Shown here piece after piece: positions 1 through 10,084 of a DNA stretch of 64,000 nt. Both the position numbers and the translations under genes were made by a program. The stretch is taken from the NCBI RefSeq assembly GCF_030332225.1, contig NZ_JAOWIF010000031.1, positions 1 to 64,000 of the forward strand. Reading direction: 5' to 3'. Every line of letters starts with the position of its first letter. Within the stretch, counting starts at the first letter, position 1. The notes beneath the pieces were generated by a model. That model did not search any database and was not told the origin of the DNA. It saw only the letters and a program-made list of their open reading frames with translations. The stretch is from Citrobacter sp. Cu233. GTDB lineage: Bacteria > Pseudomonadota > Gammaproteobacteria > Enterobacterales > Enterobacteriaceae.

Positions 1-50
1 TTTTTTGCGTGTGCGCTGGACTGAACGTATTTTGCAGGCCTGGGCACATT

Positions 51-83
51 GCCGGATGCGGCGTGCTGCCTTATCCGGCCTAC
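51..83. repeat. REP (repetitive extragenic palindrome) unit
   Basis: The block gccggatgcggc, a short spacer, then ccttatccggcctac is the standard enterobacterial REP palindrome. It lies upstream of kgtP in the non-coding left edge. The rest of 1-275 holds an AT-rich stretch that probably carries the kgtP promoter; I could not fix its boxes. Confidence 0.85.
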
Positions 84-275
84 AACTGCAACACTATCGG
101 GTACAAAGCAACACCTCACTCTTCCCTCGAACATTTCTTAATCCTTTCCCTGCTAATTAAAATTGCGATCTATCTCTCACAATAAATAATAACAATTATA
201 TAACATTTGTTTTACTAAAATGGATACGAAACATCATTGATAGATTCATAAGATCCTGGCAGGGGTACAATTCTA

Positions 276-1574
276 ATGGCTGATAGTAGTGTAACTGAGA
301 ACGGGGCGCTGGCAGATGGCGACACCCGTCGTCGTATATGGGCAATTGTTGGTGCATCGTCAGGGAATCTGGTTGAATGGTTTGATTTCTATATCTACTC
401 TTTCTGTTCCCTTTATTTTGCCCACATATTTTTTCCTTCCGGAAATACCACCACTCAATTGTTACAAACCGCCGGCGTTTTCGCTGCAGGCTTTCTGATG
501 CGGCCAATCGGGGGATGGCTTTTTGGCCGTATTGCGGATAAACACGGACGTAAAAAGTCTATGTTGTTATCTGTCTGCATGATGTGCATGGGATCGCTGG
601 TGATCGCCTGTCTACCTGGATATGAGACGATCGGCACCTGGGCTCCCGCGCTATTACTGCTGGCCAGATTATTCCAGGGGCTATCTGTTGGTGGGGAATA
701 CGGTACTAGCGCGACTTACATGAGTGAAGTGGCAGTTGAAGGTAAGAAAGGATTCTATGCATCGTTCCAGTACGTTACGTTAATTGGTGGGCAACTACTG
801 GCATTACTTGTTGTGGTCATACTACAGCAAACCCTGGACGATTCTGCGCTCAGAGCCTGGGGCTGGCGTATTCCGTTTGCACTGGGTGCTGTGTTAGCTA
901 TTGTGGCATTGTGGCTGCGTCGTCAACTGGATGAAACATCAAAACAGGATGTCCGTGCGTTGAAAGAAGCGGGTTCTCTGAAAGGGTTGTGGCGTAACCG
1001 CAAAGCCTTTCTTATGGTTCTGGGGTTCACCGCTGCTGGCTCTCTGTGTTTTTATACGTTTACGACCTACATGCAGAAATATCTGGTCAATACGGCGGGT
1101 ATGCATGCCAACGTGGCCAGCGGCATTATGACGGCTGCATTGTGCGTGTTTATGTTGGTACAACCGCTGTTCGGTGCGTTGTCAGATAAAATAGGCCGAC
1201 GGACTTCAATGCTATGCTTTGGTGCGCTGGCGACGATTTTCACTGTGCCTATTCTGTCTGCACTGCAGAATGTGAGTTCTCCGTTTGTGGCATTTGCCCT
1301 TGTGATGTGCGCCTTGCTGATCGTCAGTTTCTATACGTCCATCAGCGGGATACTGAAGGCAGAGATGTTTCCGGCGCAGGTCCGTGCGCTGGGGGTGGGA
1401 TTATCGTATGCGGTAGCCAATGCCCTGTTTGGGGGGTCGGCTGAATATGTCGCGCTATCCCTAAAATCTGTCGGTATGGAAACGTCATTCTTCTGGTATG
1501 TCACTGCGATGGCGGTGGTCGCATTCCTGGTTTCGCTGATGTTACACCGTAAGGGAAAAGGCTTACGCCTCTAA
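276..1574 (+). CDS. kgtP: Alpha-ketoglutarate permease KgtP
   Basis: Inner-membrane proton symporter of the major facilitator superfamily that takes up 2-oxoglutarate. The 432-residue length and sequence match E. coli KgtP almost throughout. About twelve hydrophobic segments are visible, and the MFS loop motif between TM2 and TM3 reads [11 protein letters not shown] near residues 84-94. The ATG at 276 follows a purine-rich GGCAGGGG ribosome site. Its stop overlaps the stop of the convergent yfiM by four bases. It appears to be a single-gene unit with its own promoter in the AT-rich region before it. Confidence 0.97.
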   Translation: MADSSVTENGALADGDTRRRIWAIVGASSGNLVEWFDFYIYSFCSLYFAHIFFPSGNTTTQLLQTAGVFAAGFLMRPIGGWLFGRIADKHGRKKSMLLSVCMMCMGSLVIACLPGYETIGTWAPALLLLARLFQGLSVGGEYGTSATYMSEVAVEGKKGFYASFQYVTLIGGQLLALLVVVILQQTLDDSALRAWGWRIPFALGAVLAIVALWLRRQLDETSKQDVRALKEAGSLKGLWRNRKAFLMVLGFTAAGSLCFYTFTTYMQKYLVNTAGMHANVASGIMTAALCVFMLVQPLFGALSDKIGRRTSMLCFGALATIFTVPILSALQNVSSPFVAFALVMCALLIVSFYTSISGILKAEMFPAQVRALGVGLSYAVANALFGGSAEYVALSLKSVGMETSFFWYVTAMAVVAFLVSLMLHRKGKGLRL

Positions 1575-1894
1575 TGATGTGCCAGTTGCCAAACGGCATA
1601 GCCGGTTGATGCGCCCGCCACATCCCAGGCAAAGTCTTTCCAGCTCCAGCCGCTCCCAGTGGGTCGGCTGTCCCACAGCTCTTTTGATGCACCAAGGCTG
1701 ACTGAGAACATCAAACCGATAGCTGCGCTACGATCGCGACTGTTTCCCTGATGTTGTGCATACTCGTTCCCTGCTGCGGCAAGCATGGCCGAGGCGATAA
1801 AGTGTTGAGCTTTGTCTTGCCCACTCCAGCTGTCGTTAGCCATGTGGCTACAACCGGAAAGAAGCAAAACACTGGCAAGAATACACAGGCGCAC
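1571..1894 (-). CDS. yfiM: Small lipoprotein YfiM
   Basis: Uncharacterised lipoprotein. The signal peptide ends in a lipobox LLLSGC, followed by a short soluble domain with a conserved DKAQHF motif. I chose a GTG start at 1894 because GGAGG lies six bases before it and this gives 107 residues, the E. coli YfiM length; an ATG twelve bases upstream would contain that ribosome site inside the gene. It converges on kgtP with a four-base overlap and follows pssA on the same strand after a terminator. Its function is unknown. Confidence 0.9.
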   Translation of the reverse strand: MRLCILASVLLLSGCSHMANDSWSGQDKAQHFIASAMLAAAGNEYAQHQGNSRDRSAAIGLMFSVSLGASKELWDSRPTGSGWSWKDFAWDVAGASTGYAVWQLAHH

Positions 1895-1907
1895 CGTTGC
1901 CTCCATA

Positions 1908-1937
1908 GGAAAAACCCCGTCACTGGACGGGGTCTTG
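1908..1937 (-). terminator. Rho-independent terminator after pssA
   Basis: An 8-bp perfect stem (ACCCCGTC / GACGGGGT, 1914-1933) with a four-base loop is followed on the minus strand by a run of five T. It sits directly after the pssA stop and just before yfiM, so yfiM probably needs its own start or readthrough. Confidence 0.8.
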
Positions 1938-1938
1938 A

Positions 1939-3294
1939 TTACAGAATACGGCTGATTAATCTGTCGATTCGAATACGACGTAATCGACGGATAAGCTTAC
2001 GCACTTTCACCGGATAGTCAGCAATACTTTGCAAGTCGCGATAGTGTTTCACGACGGTGGTGTGGGTGCGGATAAGCTCCAGCTCTTTATCACGCTGGGG
2101 AGTCAGTTCCTGCTGGGGATCATGGATAAGAATGGCGTTTTCCAAATCCAGCCGCCAGGCGCGGGGGTTAAGATTATTGCCGGTAAGCAGCATCCATTTA
2201 TCATCAACCCACATGCCTTTCAGATGATAGGTGTTGTCATCATCTTTCCATAAGCGCACGACCAGCTGGTCAGTATTCACGTAATACTGCAGTCTGCTCA
2301 GGAAACGACGCAGATTTATTTCATACAGATAAGGCAGCGCACCGATGATCTTGAATGGCTCATCTTCCGGAATGAAAAAGTCGTTGGCGGTTTTATCACC
2401 GACAATGATTTCAACTTTTTTCCCTTCACGCAGCAGTTGAATGATATTGCGCACCAGTATGGCAGGCAGGTTGAAATAAGGGGTACAGATTGTGAGTTTG
2501 TGCTCCGCACAGGGCATGAGGTGGAAAATAGTCTTATTTAACAGACTGGATTTTCCGAGCCCAACCAGCGGCGTGACCGAAAGCTGTTCATTATCCGCAT
2601 CACCCTGAAAATGGAAGGATGCATCGCGCAATTCCTGGCGGTACAGGCGGATATCGTTTTTAATTTCCGGACTTTTAGGACGATGGATATCATCGAGACG
2701 ATTAACGCCGCGCCCATTCATCAGGTTTTGCGTAACCCAATCGTACATGATATCGGCCATCTTCGTGTTGCGAATCAGCTGATAGCGGTCATAGCGGTAT
2801 TTATCATGTTGGTGTAAGTAAACATCGTTCAGACTGGCCCCGCTATACAGGACGCTATCATCAATGATAAAGCCTTTAAAATGCAGAACACCAAGCGCTT
2901 CGCGGGTGTTAATCGGCACGCCGTAGACAGGGATATCGATACCAGGGTTTTCTTGCGCCATGCGGCAATACCAGTCAGCGTTGGTATTGGATGCCGCAAC
3001 ACCAATGCGTCCACGCTGAGCTCGATGCCAGTCGACAAGCACCCGGATATCCAGTTCAGGACGCTGCCGCTTTGCCGCATAGAGCGCGTCGAGTATGCCT
3101 TTACCGCCGTCATCCTGTTCCAGATACAGCGCAATAATGCAGATCCGTCGCGTCGCGCTGGCAATTTTCTCCAGCAGAGTCTCCCTGAAATTTGCGGGAG
3201 CATAAAAGAAATCTACATCATCAACTGACTGAGAAATCTTAGGTAGTTGGGCAAGGTGTTGTTGATGTTTATTACGCTTAAATTTTGACAACAT
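1939..3294 (-). CDS. pssA: CDP-diacylglycerol-serine O-phosphatidyltransferase PssA
   Basis: Makes phosphatidylserine from CDP-diacylglycerol and L-serine, the committed step to phosphatidylethanolamine. This is the phospholipase D-like, membrane-associated gamma-proteobacterial type. Two HKD motifs are present: H138-K140-D145 ([11 protein letters not shown]) and a second near residue 357 ([10 protein letters not shown]). The ATG at 3294 gives 451 residues as in E. coli; a GTG just upstream would add one residue. The C-terminus is strongly basic ([14 protein letters not shown]), suited to binding acidic phospholipids or ribosomes. Confidence 0.97.
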   Translation of the reverse strand: MLSKFKRNKHQQHLAQLPKISQSVDDVDFFYAPANFRETLLEKIASATRRICIIALYLEQDDGGKGILDALYAAKRQRPELDIRVLVDWHRAQRGRIGVAASNTNADWYCRMAQENPGIDIPVYGVPINTREALGVLHFKGFIIDDSVLYSGASLNDVYLHQHDKYRYDRYQLIRNTKMADIMYDWVTQNLMNGRGVNRLDDIHRPKSPEIKNDIRLYRQELRDASFHFQGDADNEQLSVTPLVGLGKSSLLNKTIFHLMPCAEHKLTICTPYFNLPAILVRNIIQLLREGKKVEIIVGDKTANDFFIPEDEPFKIIGALPYLYEINLRRFLSRLQYYVNTDQLVVRLWKDDDNTYHLKGMWVDDKWMLLTGNNLNPRAWRLDLENAILIHDPQQELTPQRDKELELIRTHTTVVKHYRDLQSIADYPVKVRKLIRRLRRIRIDRLISRIL

Positions 3295-3408
3295 CACAGT
3301 GCATTTCTTCTCTGTTCATTGAAGGGTCCTCTGTGCTTTGCAGACGACATAAGCGGGCAATGATACCACCAGTACCCATGAATGTGGTCAACATTTCCAG
3401 TACCTTAC

Positions 3409-6069
3409 TCACGATTCCTCATATTGGGCCAGATTCAGCGTTAGCCCAACAATTCCCTCTTCGAGCTGGACGTCGACATCAAACCCGAGTTTTCGGGCCA
3501 GGGCGACCATCCCACGATTGTTTGGCATCGTAATACCATTTAAACGTCTAAGTCCGTGATCTCGGGTGTATGCAATCAACTTTTCCATCAACCGGCGACC
3601 TAAACCCAGCCCTTTGAGGTCTGAACGAACCAGTACGGCAAATTCCGCATCGATATTATCCGGATCGGAGATGGCCCGCGTCACGCCGAGGATCTCTTCG
3701 TGGTTATCACGACAACGCACGGCCACAAAGGCCATTTCCCGATCGTAGTCGATCTGCGTCATGTTGGCTAAATCTTCATGGGTGAATTCGTTGATCTCAC
3801 TGAAGTAGCGATAATAAAGATCTTCTTTCGTCACCTGTGAAATGAATTGCTGCAAATAGGGTTCATCTTCCGGCAGAATAGGGCGGAACAGACAGCGCTC
3901 GCCGTTCTTCATCTCGACCCACTCTTCAAGCTGATGGGGATAAGGGCGTATCGCCAGTCTGCTTTCGTTATCGCCCGTGAAAGGGCCAATATCCAGTGTG
4001 ACGTCCAGTGCAGTAAATTCCCCAGCAGAGGCCAACAGAGGATGGATATCCAGGCGCTGAATTTCCGGACAGTCTACGATCAGGTTGGAGACCTGGACCA
4101 ACAGTTGGCTTAAGCCTGCAATATCTAAGGGACGTAGTGCGCTGCGAGCGCGGATCTTTTTGTTTTTGATCCCCTGGATCACCAGATAACGCGCCAGGTT
4201 CATGTTGAGTGGTGGCAATGCGACAACAGCTTGCTCTTCAGGACGCCACTCAACGCCACCTTCACCCAACATAATCAGTGGGCCAAACACAGGATCATGT
4301 TCGACGACGACGCGCAGCTCCTGAGCACCGGCGCGGTTAGCCATACTTTGTACTAACAAACCGTGGATACGTGCCTGTGGCCAGGCCATTCTTACCCGAT
4401 CAAAAATCGCATTCGCAGCCTGCTGCACTTCTATTGCCGTACGCAGGTACAACATAACCCCCTGAACTTCCGACTTATGCGGGATATCAGGAGAGCGAAG
4501 CTTCAGTGCTACCGGGTAACCGATTTGTTCTGCGATGTGTACGGCTTCCGCACTGTCGCTGGCGATCCAGGTAGGTAGAGTGTGTAAACCATAGGCTTGC
4601 AAAATCGGCTGCACTTCATGGGTATCCAGCGATGTTGCTCCCTCAGCAATCGCCTGCTGTAACAGACTATGCGCTTCGGCGGTGTTAGCGGTCAGGCTAT
4701 CGGGTAGGGCTGGTGTTTCTCGCAGTTGCTTCTGGTTACGCCGATATTCGACCATATGCATGAAGGCCGTAATGGTACCTTCCGGTGTGCGATAGGTGGG
4801 TAATCCGGCTTCACTAAACAGCCTGCGAGCTTCCTGGGATGAAAACTCGCCGCACCAGTTGGTCAGCAAGGAGACGAACTTACCTCGCGGATGGTGTTTG
4901 ACGGCTTCAATTAGCGCCTGTGCGCTCTCGGTTCCGGGGGCTGCCGCACTGGGTGAGTGAATGACCATCAGTGCGTCGAAATCCTGACTGGCGAGTAAAA
5001 TATCCAGTGTCTTGACGTAATGTTCGCTGCTGGCATCGTCACGCAGATCCAGTGGATTGGCAATATCTACGTGAGCAGGTAAGGCATCGCGTAATTTCTG
5101 ACAGGTTTCCTCACTCAGCGCGGCCAGCTTACCGTTTCTCGACCACAGCTCATCTAATGCCAGCGCCGCGGGAGCGGCCCCATTGCTAATGATCATCAGT
5201 CTGTCGCCGCGTAACGGGCGCATATGGCTCAGGGTTTCGACTGCCGAGAAAAGCTCATGAGTGTCCTGTACGCGCAATAAACCAGCACGTTGAATCGCTG
5301 CATCCCAGGCCGGGTCCATTCCGGCACTGGTATGCAGTAAACGCTGTGCTGCGGGGCTACGGCCGCTTTTAATCACCAGAATAGGTTTGTTACGCGAGGC
5401 GCTACGCGCGGCTGAGACAAAACGCCGGGCATCGCTTAAATGTTCGAGGTAGAGCAATATCGCGCTGGTTTTACTGTCGCGCGCCAGGTAATCCAGTAGT
5501 TCATCAACATCAATATCCAGGCTGTCGCCCAGCGCGATAAACCAGGAAAACCCCATATCGCGCTGCTGCGCCCAGTCCAGAATGGTGTTGGAAATCGCCG
5601 CCGACTGGGAGATAAAAGCAAGCTTGCCGCGTTTAATCGGAACGGGAGAAAAGCTGGCGTTAAGCCCTTGCCAGGGGGCCAGAACCCCGAGACTGTTAGG
5701 GCCCAGTAGACGAATTTTATAACGTGATGCGCAGGCCAGCAGTTCAGCATGCTGTGCCGCGGGAGCCGAGAGAATAATGCAGGTTTTGCAGCCTTTCTCG
5801 CCCAGTGCTTCCAGTAACGCCAGATTACGGCTGGCATTGGTACACAAAATGGCCAGGTCAGGAGAAAAAGGCAGGCTGCCAATATTGGGCCAGGCCAGTA
5901 CGCCCAACACTGCTTTCCAGGCGGGTGTCACTGGTAAAACGGGGCCGTTGAACCCTCCTGCCAGCAGGTTACGCATCATCAGGTATCCTGCTCGATTTGG
6001 CTTCATTGACGCCCCAATCACTGCAATGGACTTCGGTCGCAGTAGCGCTTCCAGACCACGTTGACTCAT
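3409..6069 (-). CDS. patZ: Protein lysine acetyltransferase PatZ (Pat/YfiQ)
   Basis: GCN5-related acetyltransferase that acetylates lysines of metabolic enzymes such as acetyl-CoA synthetase. At 886 residues it matches E. coli PatZ. Domain order: CoA-binding Rossmann fold (about 10-140), succinyl-CoA ligase-like region (about 150-460), ATP-grasp-like region (about 490-700) and a C-terminal GNAT domain (about 725-880) with an acetyl-CoA loop around GLGLGRRLM. In E. coli it is activated by cAMP-CRP; I did not resolve a CRP site here. It lies between pssA and tapT, all on the minus strand. Confidence 0.96.
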   Translation of the reverse strand: MSQRGLEALLRPKSIAVIGASMKPNRAGYLMMRNLLAGGFNGPVLPVTPAWKAVLGVLAWPNIGSLPFSPDLAILCTNASRNLALLEALGEKGCKTCIILSAPAAQHAELLACASRYKIRLLGPNSLGVLAPWQGLNASFSPVPIKRGKLAFISQSAAISNTILDWAQQRDMGFSWFIALGDSLDIDVDELLDYLARDSKTSAILLYLEHLSDARRFVSAARSASRNKPILVIKSGRSPAAQRLLHTSAGMDPAWDAAIQRAGLLRVQDTHELFSAVETLSHMRPLRGDRLMIISNGAAPAALALDELWSRNGKLAALSEETCQKLRDALPAHVDIANPLDLRDDASSEHYVKTLDILLASQDFDALMVIHSPSAAAPGTESAQALIEAVKHHPRGKFVSLLTNWCGEFSSQEARRLFSEAGLPTYRTPEGTITAFMHMVEYRRNQKQLRETPALPDSLTANTAEAHSLLQQAIAEGATSLDTHEVQPILQAYGLHTLPTWIASDSAEAVHIAEQIGYPVALKLRSPDIPHKSEVQGVMLYLRTAIEVQQAANAIFDRVRMAWPQARIHGLLVQSMANRAGAQELRVVVEHDPVFGPLIMLGEGGVEWRPEEQAVVALPPLNMNLARYLVIQGIKNKKIRARSALRPLDIAGLSQLLVQVSNLIVDCPEIQRLDIHPLLASAGEFTALDVTLDIGPFTGDNESRLAIRPYPHQLEEWVEMKNGERCLFRPILPEDEPYLQQFISQVTKEDLYYRYFSEINEFTHEDLANMTQIDYDREMAFVAVRCRDNHEEILGVTRAISDPDNIDAEFAVLVRSDLKGLGLGRRLMEKLIAYTRDHGLRRLNGITMPNNRGMVALARKLGFDVDVQLEEGIVGLTLNLAQYEES

Positions 6070-6105
6070 ATCGGCTTCCTTAATGACTCCAGTGACCGAA
6101 TGATT

Positions 6106-6804
6106 TTAAACGCTTTCTATTGACTCTGCTGTGACGCTTCCCTGATGTTGAGTTTTTCCTGCCAGGTAGCGTGTTTTAAAGCGAGTAAAGTGGGCGCTTA
6201 AGCCCTCAGCTGCTTGCGTATCTCCTGCCAAATCCAACAAGGCAATGGCGACTTCGGCAGTGCAGTATTGTCCCTCGGCGTGCACCCCGCGCAGGTGGTA
6301 AGCGGAAAGGCGCGATAGATCGACGGAGATCACCGGCAGGTTGTCGAGGTAGGGACTTTTACGGAACATTTTACGTGCTTCCGGCCAGGTGCCATCAAGC
6401 ATGATAAACAACGGTGGTTTACCGGCTGGTGGTGTGAAAATGACGTCACGTTCTTCACCGGCATAAGACGCGGGGAAAACGACCATTGGCTGATAATCAG
6501 GATGTTGCACCAGATCAAGCAGCTCCTGCGGTGGTTCGGTGCGAGACCACTGAAAAGCAGCAGTGTTGGGTAAAATATCGGCAATCAAACGTCCCGTGTT
6601 ACTGGGCTTCATCGGTTCGGTATCGAACATCATCAGACAAAAACGGCTTTTGGCCTGAGAAGACACCCATGTGGCGCACAGACAGAGTTTTAGCGGTAGC
6701 AGACAACGCTGACAGCGACGAATGCGGTTGCCTCGGGCAAGAAAAGGACGTGTGGCGCGCGCGAGGCGCTCGGCGCGTAACTGAAGAACAGCGTTATCGG
6801 TCAT
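6106..6804 (-). CDS. tapT: tRNA-uridine aminocarboxypropyltransferase TapT (DTW domain)
   Basis: DTW-domain enzyme (former YfiP) that uses S-adenosylmethionine to place the 3-amino-3-carboxypropyl group on U47 of tRNAs (acp3U). The family signature DGTW is at residues 137-140, followed by PEA. Four cysteines (31, 34, 41, 43) form a likely metal site near the N-terminus. The 232-residue length matches E. coli TapT. It sits 36 bases upstream of patZ on the same strand and may share its transcript. Confidence 0.93.
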   Translation of the reverse strand: MTDNAVLQLRAERLARATRPFLARGNRIRRCQRCLLPLKLCLCATWVSSQAKSRFCLMMFDTEPMKPSNTGRLIADILPNTAAFQWSRTEPPQELLDLVQHPDYQPMVVFPASYAGEERDVIFTPPAGKPPLFIMLDGTWPEARKMFRKSPYLDNLPVISVDLSRLSAYHLRGVHAEGQYCTAEVAIALLDLAGDTQAAEGLSAHFTRFKTRYLAGKTQHQGSVTAESIESV

Positions 6805-6841
6805 GGGGAAACACGTTGAAAAACGCTATTGTCGCAGAGGT

Positions 6842-6868
6842 GAAAACGGGGCACAAGATGCGCCCCGC
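6842..6868 (-). terminator. Rho-independent terminator after trxC
   Basis: A short GC stem (GGGGC / GCCCC) around a GCATCTTGT loop is followed on the minus strand by TTTT, just after the trxC stop and before tapT. Confidence 0.7.
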
Positions 6869-6873
6869 AGAGA

Positions 6874-7293
6874 TTATAACGATTCGTTAAGCCAGCTATC
6901 AAACGGGGCTTTGGGTACAGCGCCATTCAGCATATCGACGACTTCACCCTTCCTGAAGATCATGATGGTCGGAATGCTGCGGATGCCGAAACGTGCACTG
7001 AGTTCGCGTTCAGCTTCCGTATTCACTTTAACAAAGCGCACTTTACCGCTACGCTCTTCCGCGACATCTTCAAAAATAGGTGCGAAGTTACGGCACGGAC
7101 CACACCATGGTGCCCAAAAATCAACGACCACCGGAAGATCGTCTTTTAGCAGCTTATCCAGCGTTTCACCGGTCGCATTGATCACCTCCCCGTCAAACAG
7201 GTCGTGACCACAGCGTCCGCATTTGGCCGCTTCCTGAACACGATCGTCGGGAATGCGGTTGATAGCCTGGCAGCTGGTACAAACGGTATTCAT
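6874..7293 (-). CDS. trxC: Thioredoxin 2
   Basis: Cytoplasmic thiol-disulfide reductant with a zinc-binding N-terminal extension. Two CxxC pairs (C5/C8 and C25/C28) bind zinc, and the catalytic WCGPC has cysteines 64 and 67. Its 139 residues match E. coli TrxC. In E. coli the gene belongs to the OxyR regulon. The roughly 200-base gap to the divergent yfiF is where an OxyR site would lie; I could not assign one with confidence. Confidence 0.97.
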   Translation of the reverse strand: MNTVCTSCQAINRIPDDRVQEAAKCGRCGHDLFDGEVINATGETLDKLLKDDLPVVVDFWAPWCGPCRNFAPIFEDVAEERSGKVRFVKVNTEAERELSARFGIRSIPTIMIFRKGEVVDMLNGAVPKAPFDSWLNESL

Positions 7294-7500
7294 AACTAAC
7301 CTCTGGATGAGTAGGGTGGACTTTGCGGCAATGACGCCAGTATGTTTCTATTATGTTACATATTATCGGAGAGACTGTTTTAAACAACAATGCGTTTTAT
7401 TCAATGAGTACAATAGTCATTAGCTTTTAAATGAAATAATGGCTAACGACGTGCACATCGGGTAATCTGCGCGCTTCGCGCAGAGCAGGTGGAGAAAAAC

Positions 7501-8580
7501 ATGAGCGACGAACTGAAGAACAAAAACGGCAAGGTCAAAGTGATGTACGTCCGCAGTGACGATGACTCGGATAAACGCACCCAAAATCCACGTACTGGCA
7601 AAGGCGGCGGTCGCCCCGGTACTTCCCGAGCCGAAGGCGGTCGTCGCCCTGCCCGTGATGACAGAAAGGGTCCGAACAGTGAACGCGGTCGTGAGCGTGG
7701 TCGTGACCGCGATGTAGAACGCGATCGCAGACGTGAAGATTCACCGTGGCGTACCGTATCCCGCGCACCGAATGATGATATTGCGGATAAAGCCGATCAT
7801 GGTGGCATCAGCGGTAAGAGCTTTATCGATCCTGAAGTACTGCGTCGTCAGCGCGCGGAAGAAACCCGCGTTTATGGCGAAAATGCGTGTCAGGCGCTGT
7901 TCCAGAGCCGCCCGGATGCCATCGTCCGCGCCTGGTTTATTCAGAGCGTAACACCGCGATTCAAAGAAGCATTGCGCTGGATGGCGGCAAACCGCAAAGC
8001 CTATCACGTGGTTGATGAGGCCGAACTGGCGAAAGCGTCTGGTACTGAGCACCATGGCGGTGTTTGCTTCCTGATCAAAAAACGTAACGGTACTACCGTT
8101 AAGCAGTGGGTTGGTCAGGCGGGGGCGCAAGATTGTGTGCTGGCGCTGGAAGATATCGCCAATCCGCATAACCTGGGCGGTATGATGCGCAGCTGCGCAC
8201 ACTTCGGCGTGAAAGGCGTCGTGGTACAGGATGCAGCGCTGCTGGAATCCGGTGCAGCCATCCGTACTGCGGAAGGTGGTGCCGAGCATGTTCAACCGAT
8301 TACTGGCGACAGTATTGTGGATGTGCTGGATGATTTCCGCCAGGCGGGTTACACCGTCGTCATGACCTCAAGCGACAAAGGTAAGCCGCTATTTAACACC
8401 ACGCTGCCAGAAAAAATGGTGCTGGTGTTAGGCCGCGAACGTGAAGCTCTGCCAGAAGCAGCTTGCTCAGCAGACGACCTGTGCGTTGCGATTGATGGTA
8501 CTGGCAACGTAGAAACGCTTAACGTCTCCGTTGCGACAGGTGTACTGCTCGCGGAGTGGTGGCGTCAGAACAAAGCCTGA
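7501..8580 (+). CDS. yfiF: SpoU/TrmH-family RNA 2'-O-methyltransferase YfiF
   Basis: Predicted S-adenosylmethionine-dependent ribose methyltransferase of the SPOUT superfamily; its RNA target is not established. The ATG at 7501 follows GGTGGAG, giving 359 residues. Residues about 15-85 are a disordered, arginine-rich tail (repeats of RGRER/RDRDV type). An RNA-binding substrate domain precedes the C-terminal SpoU fold, which carries [18 protein letters not shown] and [10 protein letters not shown] knot motifs. E. coli YfiF is, from memory, about 345 residues, so the tail is slightly longer here. Confidence 0.93.
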   Translation: MSDELKNKNGKVKVMYVRSDDDSDKRTQNPRTGKGGGRPGTSRAEGGRRPARDDRKGPNSERGRERGRDRDVERDRRREDSPWRTVSRAPNDDIADKADHGGISGKSFIDPEVLRRQRAEETRVYGENACQALFQSRPDAIVRAWFIQSVTPRFKEALRWMAANRKAYHVVDEAELAKASGTEHHGGVCFLIKKRNGTTVKQWVGQAGAQDCVLALEDIANPHNLGGMMRSCAHFGVKGVVVQDAALLESGAAIRTAEGGAEHVQPITGDSIVDVLDDFRQAGYTVVMTSSDKGKPLFNTTLPEKMVLVLGREREALPEAACSADDLCVAIDGTGNVETLNVSVATGVLLAEWWRQNKA

Positions 8581-8587
8581 TAATAAA

Positions 8588-8615
8588 AATGCCAGCGATT
8601 CGCTGGCATTTTTTT
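8588..8615. terminator. Bidirectional terminator between yfiF and ung
   Basis: The perfect stem AATGCCAGCG / CGCTGGCATT with a four-base loop is followed by seven T on the plus strand and has an A-run on its left side, so it can serve both converging genes. Its right end touches the ung stop codon. Confidence 0.9.
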
Positions 8616-9303
8616 ACTCGCTCTCCGCCGGCAATACCGGCATCCAGTCGATCGGCTTTTCTCCCCGTTGTTCCAGCCATTCATTTGCCAGTACAAAGTG
8701 ATTACAACCAAAGAAACCGCGATGGGCAGAAAGGGGGGACGGGTGCGGCGCTTTCAGCACATGGTGGCGCTGTGCATCAATAATGGACCCTTTCTTCTGG
8801 GCGTGAGAGCCCCAAAGCAGGAAAACAACGCCTTCACGATGTTCGTTAATCAGGCTAATGACTTTATCGGTAAAGGTTTCCCAACCCAGGCTGGCATGTG
8901 AATGTGCCTGACCTGCCCGAACGGTGAGAACAGTGTTCAGTAGCAACACTCCCTGACGAGCCCAGCTCTCCAGGTATCCATGCGTCGGACGGGTAAATCC
9001 TGGGATGGTGGCTTCCAGCTCTTTATACATGTTCAGTAATGACGGCGGAGTGGCGATGCCTGGACGTACAGAGAAAGCCAGACCATGGGCCTGCCCTGGA
9101 CCGTGGTAAGGATCTTGTCCCAGAATGACAACTTTAACGTCGCCAAGCTCAGTAAAGCGAAAAGCGTTAAACACATCTTTTTGTGGCGGATAAATTGTCA
9201 TACCTGACTGGCGTTCGCCGGCAACGGTATGCAACGTGTTCACAAAATAGGGCTGCTGTTTCTCTTCAGCCAGCACATCGTGCCAGGTTAATTCGGTGGC
9301 CAT
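8614..9303 (-). CDS. ung: Uracil-DNA glycosylase
   Basis: Removes uracil from DNA as the first step of base excision repair. Family 1 motifs are present: the water-activating GQDPYHG, and [13 protein letters not shown] with the catalytic histidine and the minor-groove leucine loop. I chose the ATG at 9303, preceded by AGGAG, because it gives 229 residues starting [10 protein letters not shown] as in E. coli. The open frame runs 26 codons further upstream without family support. Confidence 0.97.
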   Translation of the reverse strand: MATELTWHDVLAEEKQQPYFVNTLHTVAGERQSGMTIYPPQKDVFNAFRFTELGDVKVVILGQDPYHGPGQAHGLAFSVRPGIATPPSLLNMYKELEATIPGFTRPTHGYLESWARQGVLLLNTVLTVRAGQAHSHASLGWETFTDKVISLINEHREGVVFLLWGSHAQKKGSIIDAQRHHVLKAPHPSPLSAHRGFFGCNHFVLANEWLEQRGEKPIDWMPVLPAESE

Positions 9304-9445
9304 CTCGCTCTCCTGCGATTTTTTCAATCCCCATAGCTTAACTGCTTCTTTCAACGGCGCAAAATTCTGCACGTTTCTCAAAGAGCTACCCCTTAAAGAT
9401 AGTTGAAAATTTATGTAAAAAGTTTACCTGCGCACATGGCGTAAG

Positions 9446-9459
9446 TTGATGTAAAACAA
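9446..9459. promoter_or_regulatory. Upstream FNR site of grcA
   Basis: TTGATgtaaAACAA is one good and one imperfect FNR half-site. Its centre is 53 bases upstream of the main site, the same separation as the -93.5 and -40.5 sites described for E. coli yfiD. In that species the distal site lowers activation at full FNR occupancy. Confidence 0.75.
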
Positions 9460-9498
9460 TAAAATCCACCTATCACCACTTTTCATGTGTGGTTTTTG

Positions 9499-9512
9499 TT
9501 GATTTAAATCAA
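9499..9512. promoter_or_regulatory. Consensus FNR site at the grcA promoter
   Basis: TTGATTTAAATCAA is a perfect FNR palindrome. A TATATA -10 box at about 9535-9540 puts the transcription start near 9546-9547, so the site is centred near -41, a class II activator position. This supports anaerobic induction of grcA. Confidence 0.88.
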
Positions 9513-9621
9513 AGATTCAAGGGTGTGTGAGGGGTATATATACACTCAAGCAACAATGGTTTTACCAATTGGCCGGATGAGGCCAACCGAAATCAAATAA
9601 TTTTGCCGGGGAGGCATCAAC

Positions 9622-10005
9622 ATGATTACAGGTATCCAGATTACTAAAGCTGCAAACGACGACCTGCTGAACTCTTTCTGGCTGCTGGACAGCGAAAAAG
9701 GCGAAGCACGCTGCATCGTTGCGAAAGCAGGTTTCAACGCTGATGAAGTCGTTGCCGTCAGCAAACTGGGCGAAATCGAATACCGTGAAGTACCGGTAGA
9801 TGTACAGCCAGAAGTGCGCGTAGAAGGTGGCCAGCACCTGAACGTTAACGTTCTGCGTCGTGAAACGCTGGAAGATGCAGTTAAGCACCCGGAAAAATAT
9901 CCGCAGCTGACCATCCGTGTTTCTGGTTATGCAGTACGTTTTAACTCGCTGACTCCAGAACAGCAGCGCGACGTTATTGCTCGTACCTTTACTGAGAGCC
10001 TGTAA
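9622..10005 (+). CDS. grcA: Autonomous glycyl radical cofactor GrcA
   Basis: Small spare-part protein that can replace the damaged C-terminal radical domain of pyruvate formate-lyase. The glycyl radical motif reads RVSGYAVRF, with Gly102 as the radical residue. Its 127 residues match E. coli GrcA (YfiD). A strong GGGGAGG site precedes the ATG. Two FNR sites lie upstream (9446 and 9499) and a terminator follows, so it is a single-gene, oxygen-controlled unit. Confidence 0.97.
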   Translation: MITGIQITKAANDDLLNSFWLLDSEKGEARCIVAKAGFNADEVVAVSKLGEIEYREVPVDVQPEVRVEGGQHLNVNVLRRETLEDAVKHPEKYPQLTIRVSGYAVRFNSLTPEQQRDVIARTFTESL

Positions 10006-10042
10006 GGCTCGCGGGGAGTAACCCCGATTAGCAGAAAATCAG

Positions 10043-10076
10043 AAGGCGGAAGATGTTAGTGCAGCTTCCGCCTTTT
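10043..10076. terminator. Terminator between grcA and eamB
   Basis: GGCGGAAG (10045-10052) pairs with CTTCCGCC (10065-10072) and is followed by TTTT on the plus strand; AA flanks on the left give partial function for the converging eamB. Confidence 0.82.
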
Positions 10077-10084
10077 CACCTCCG

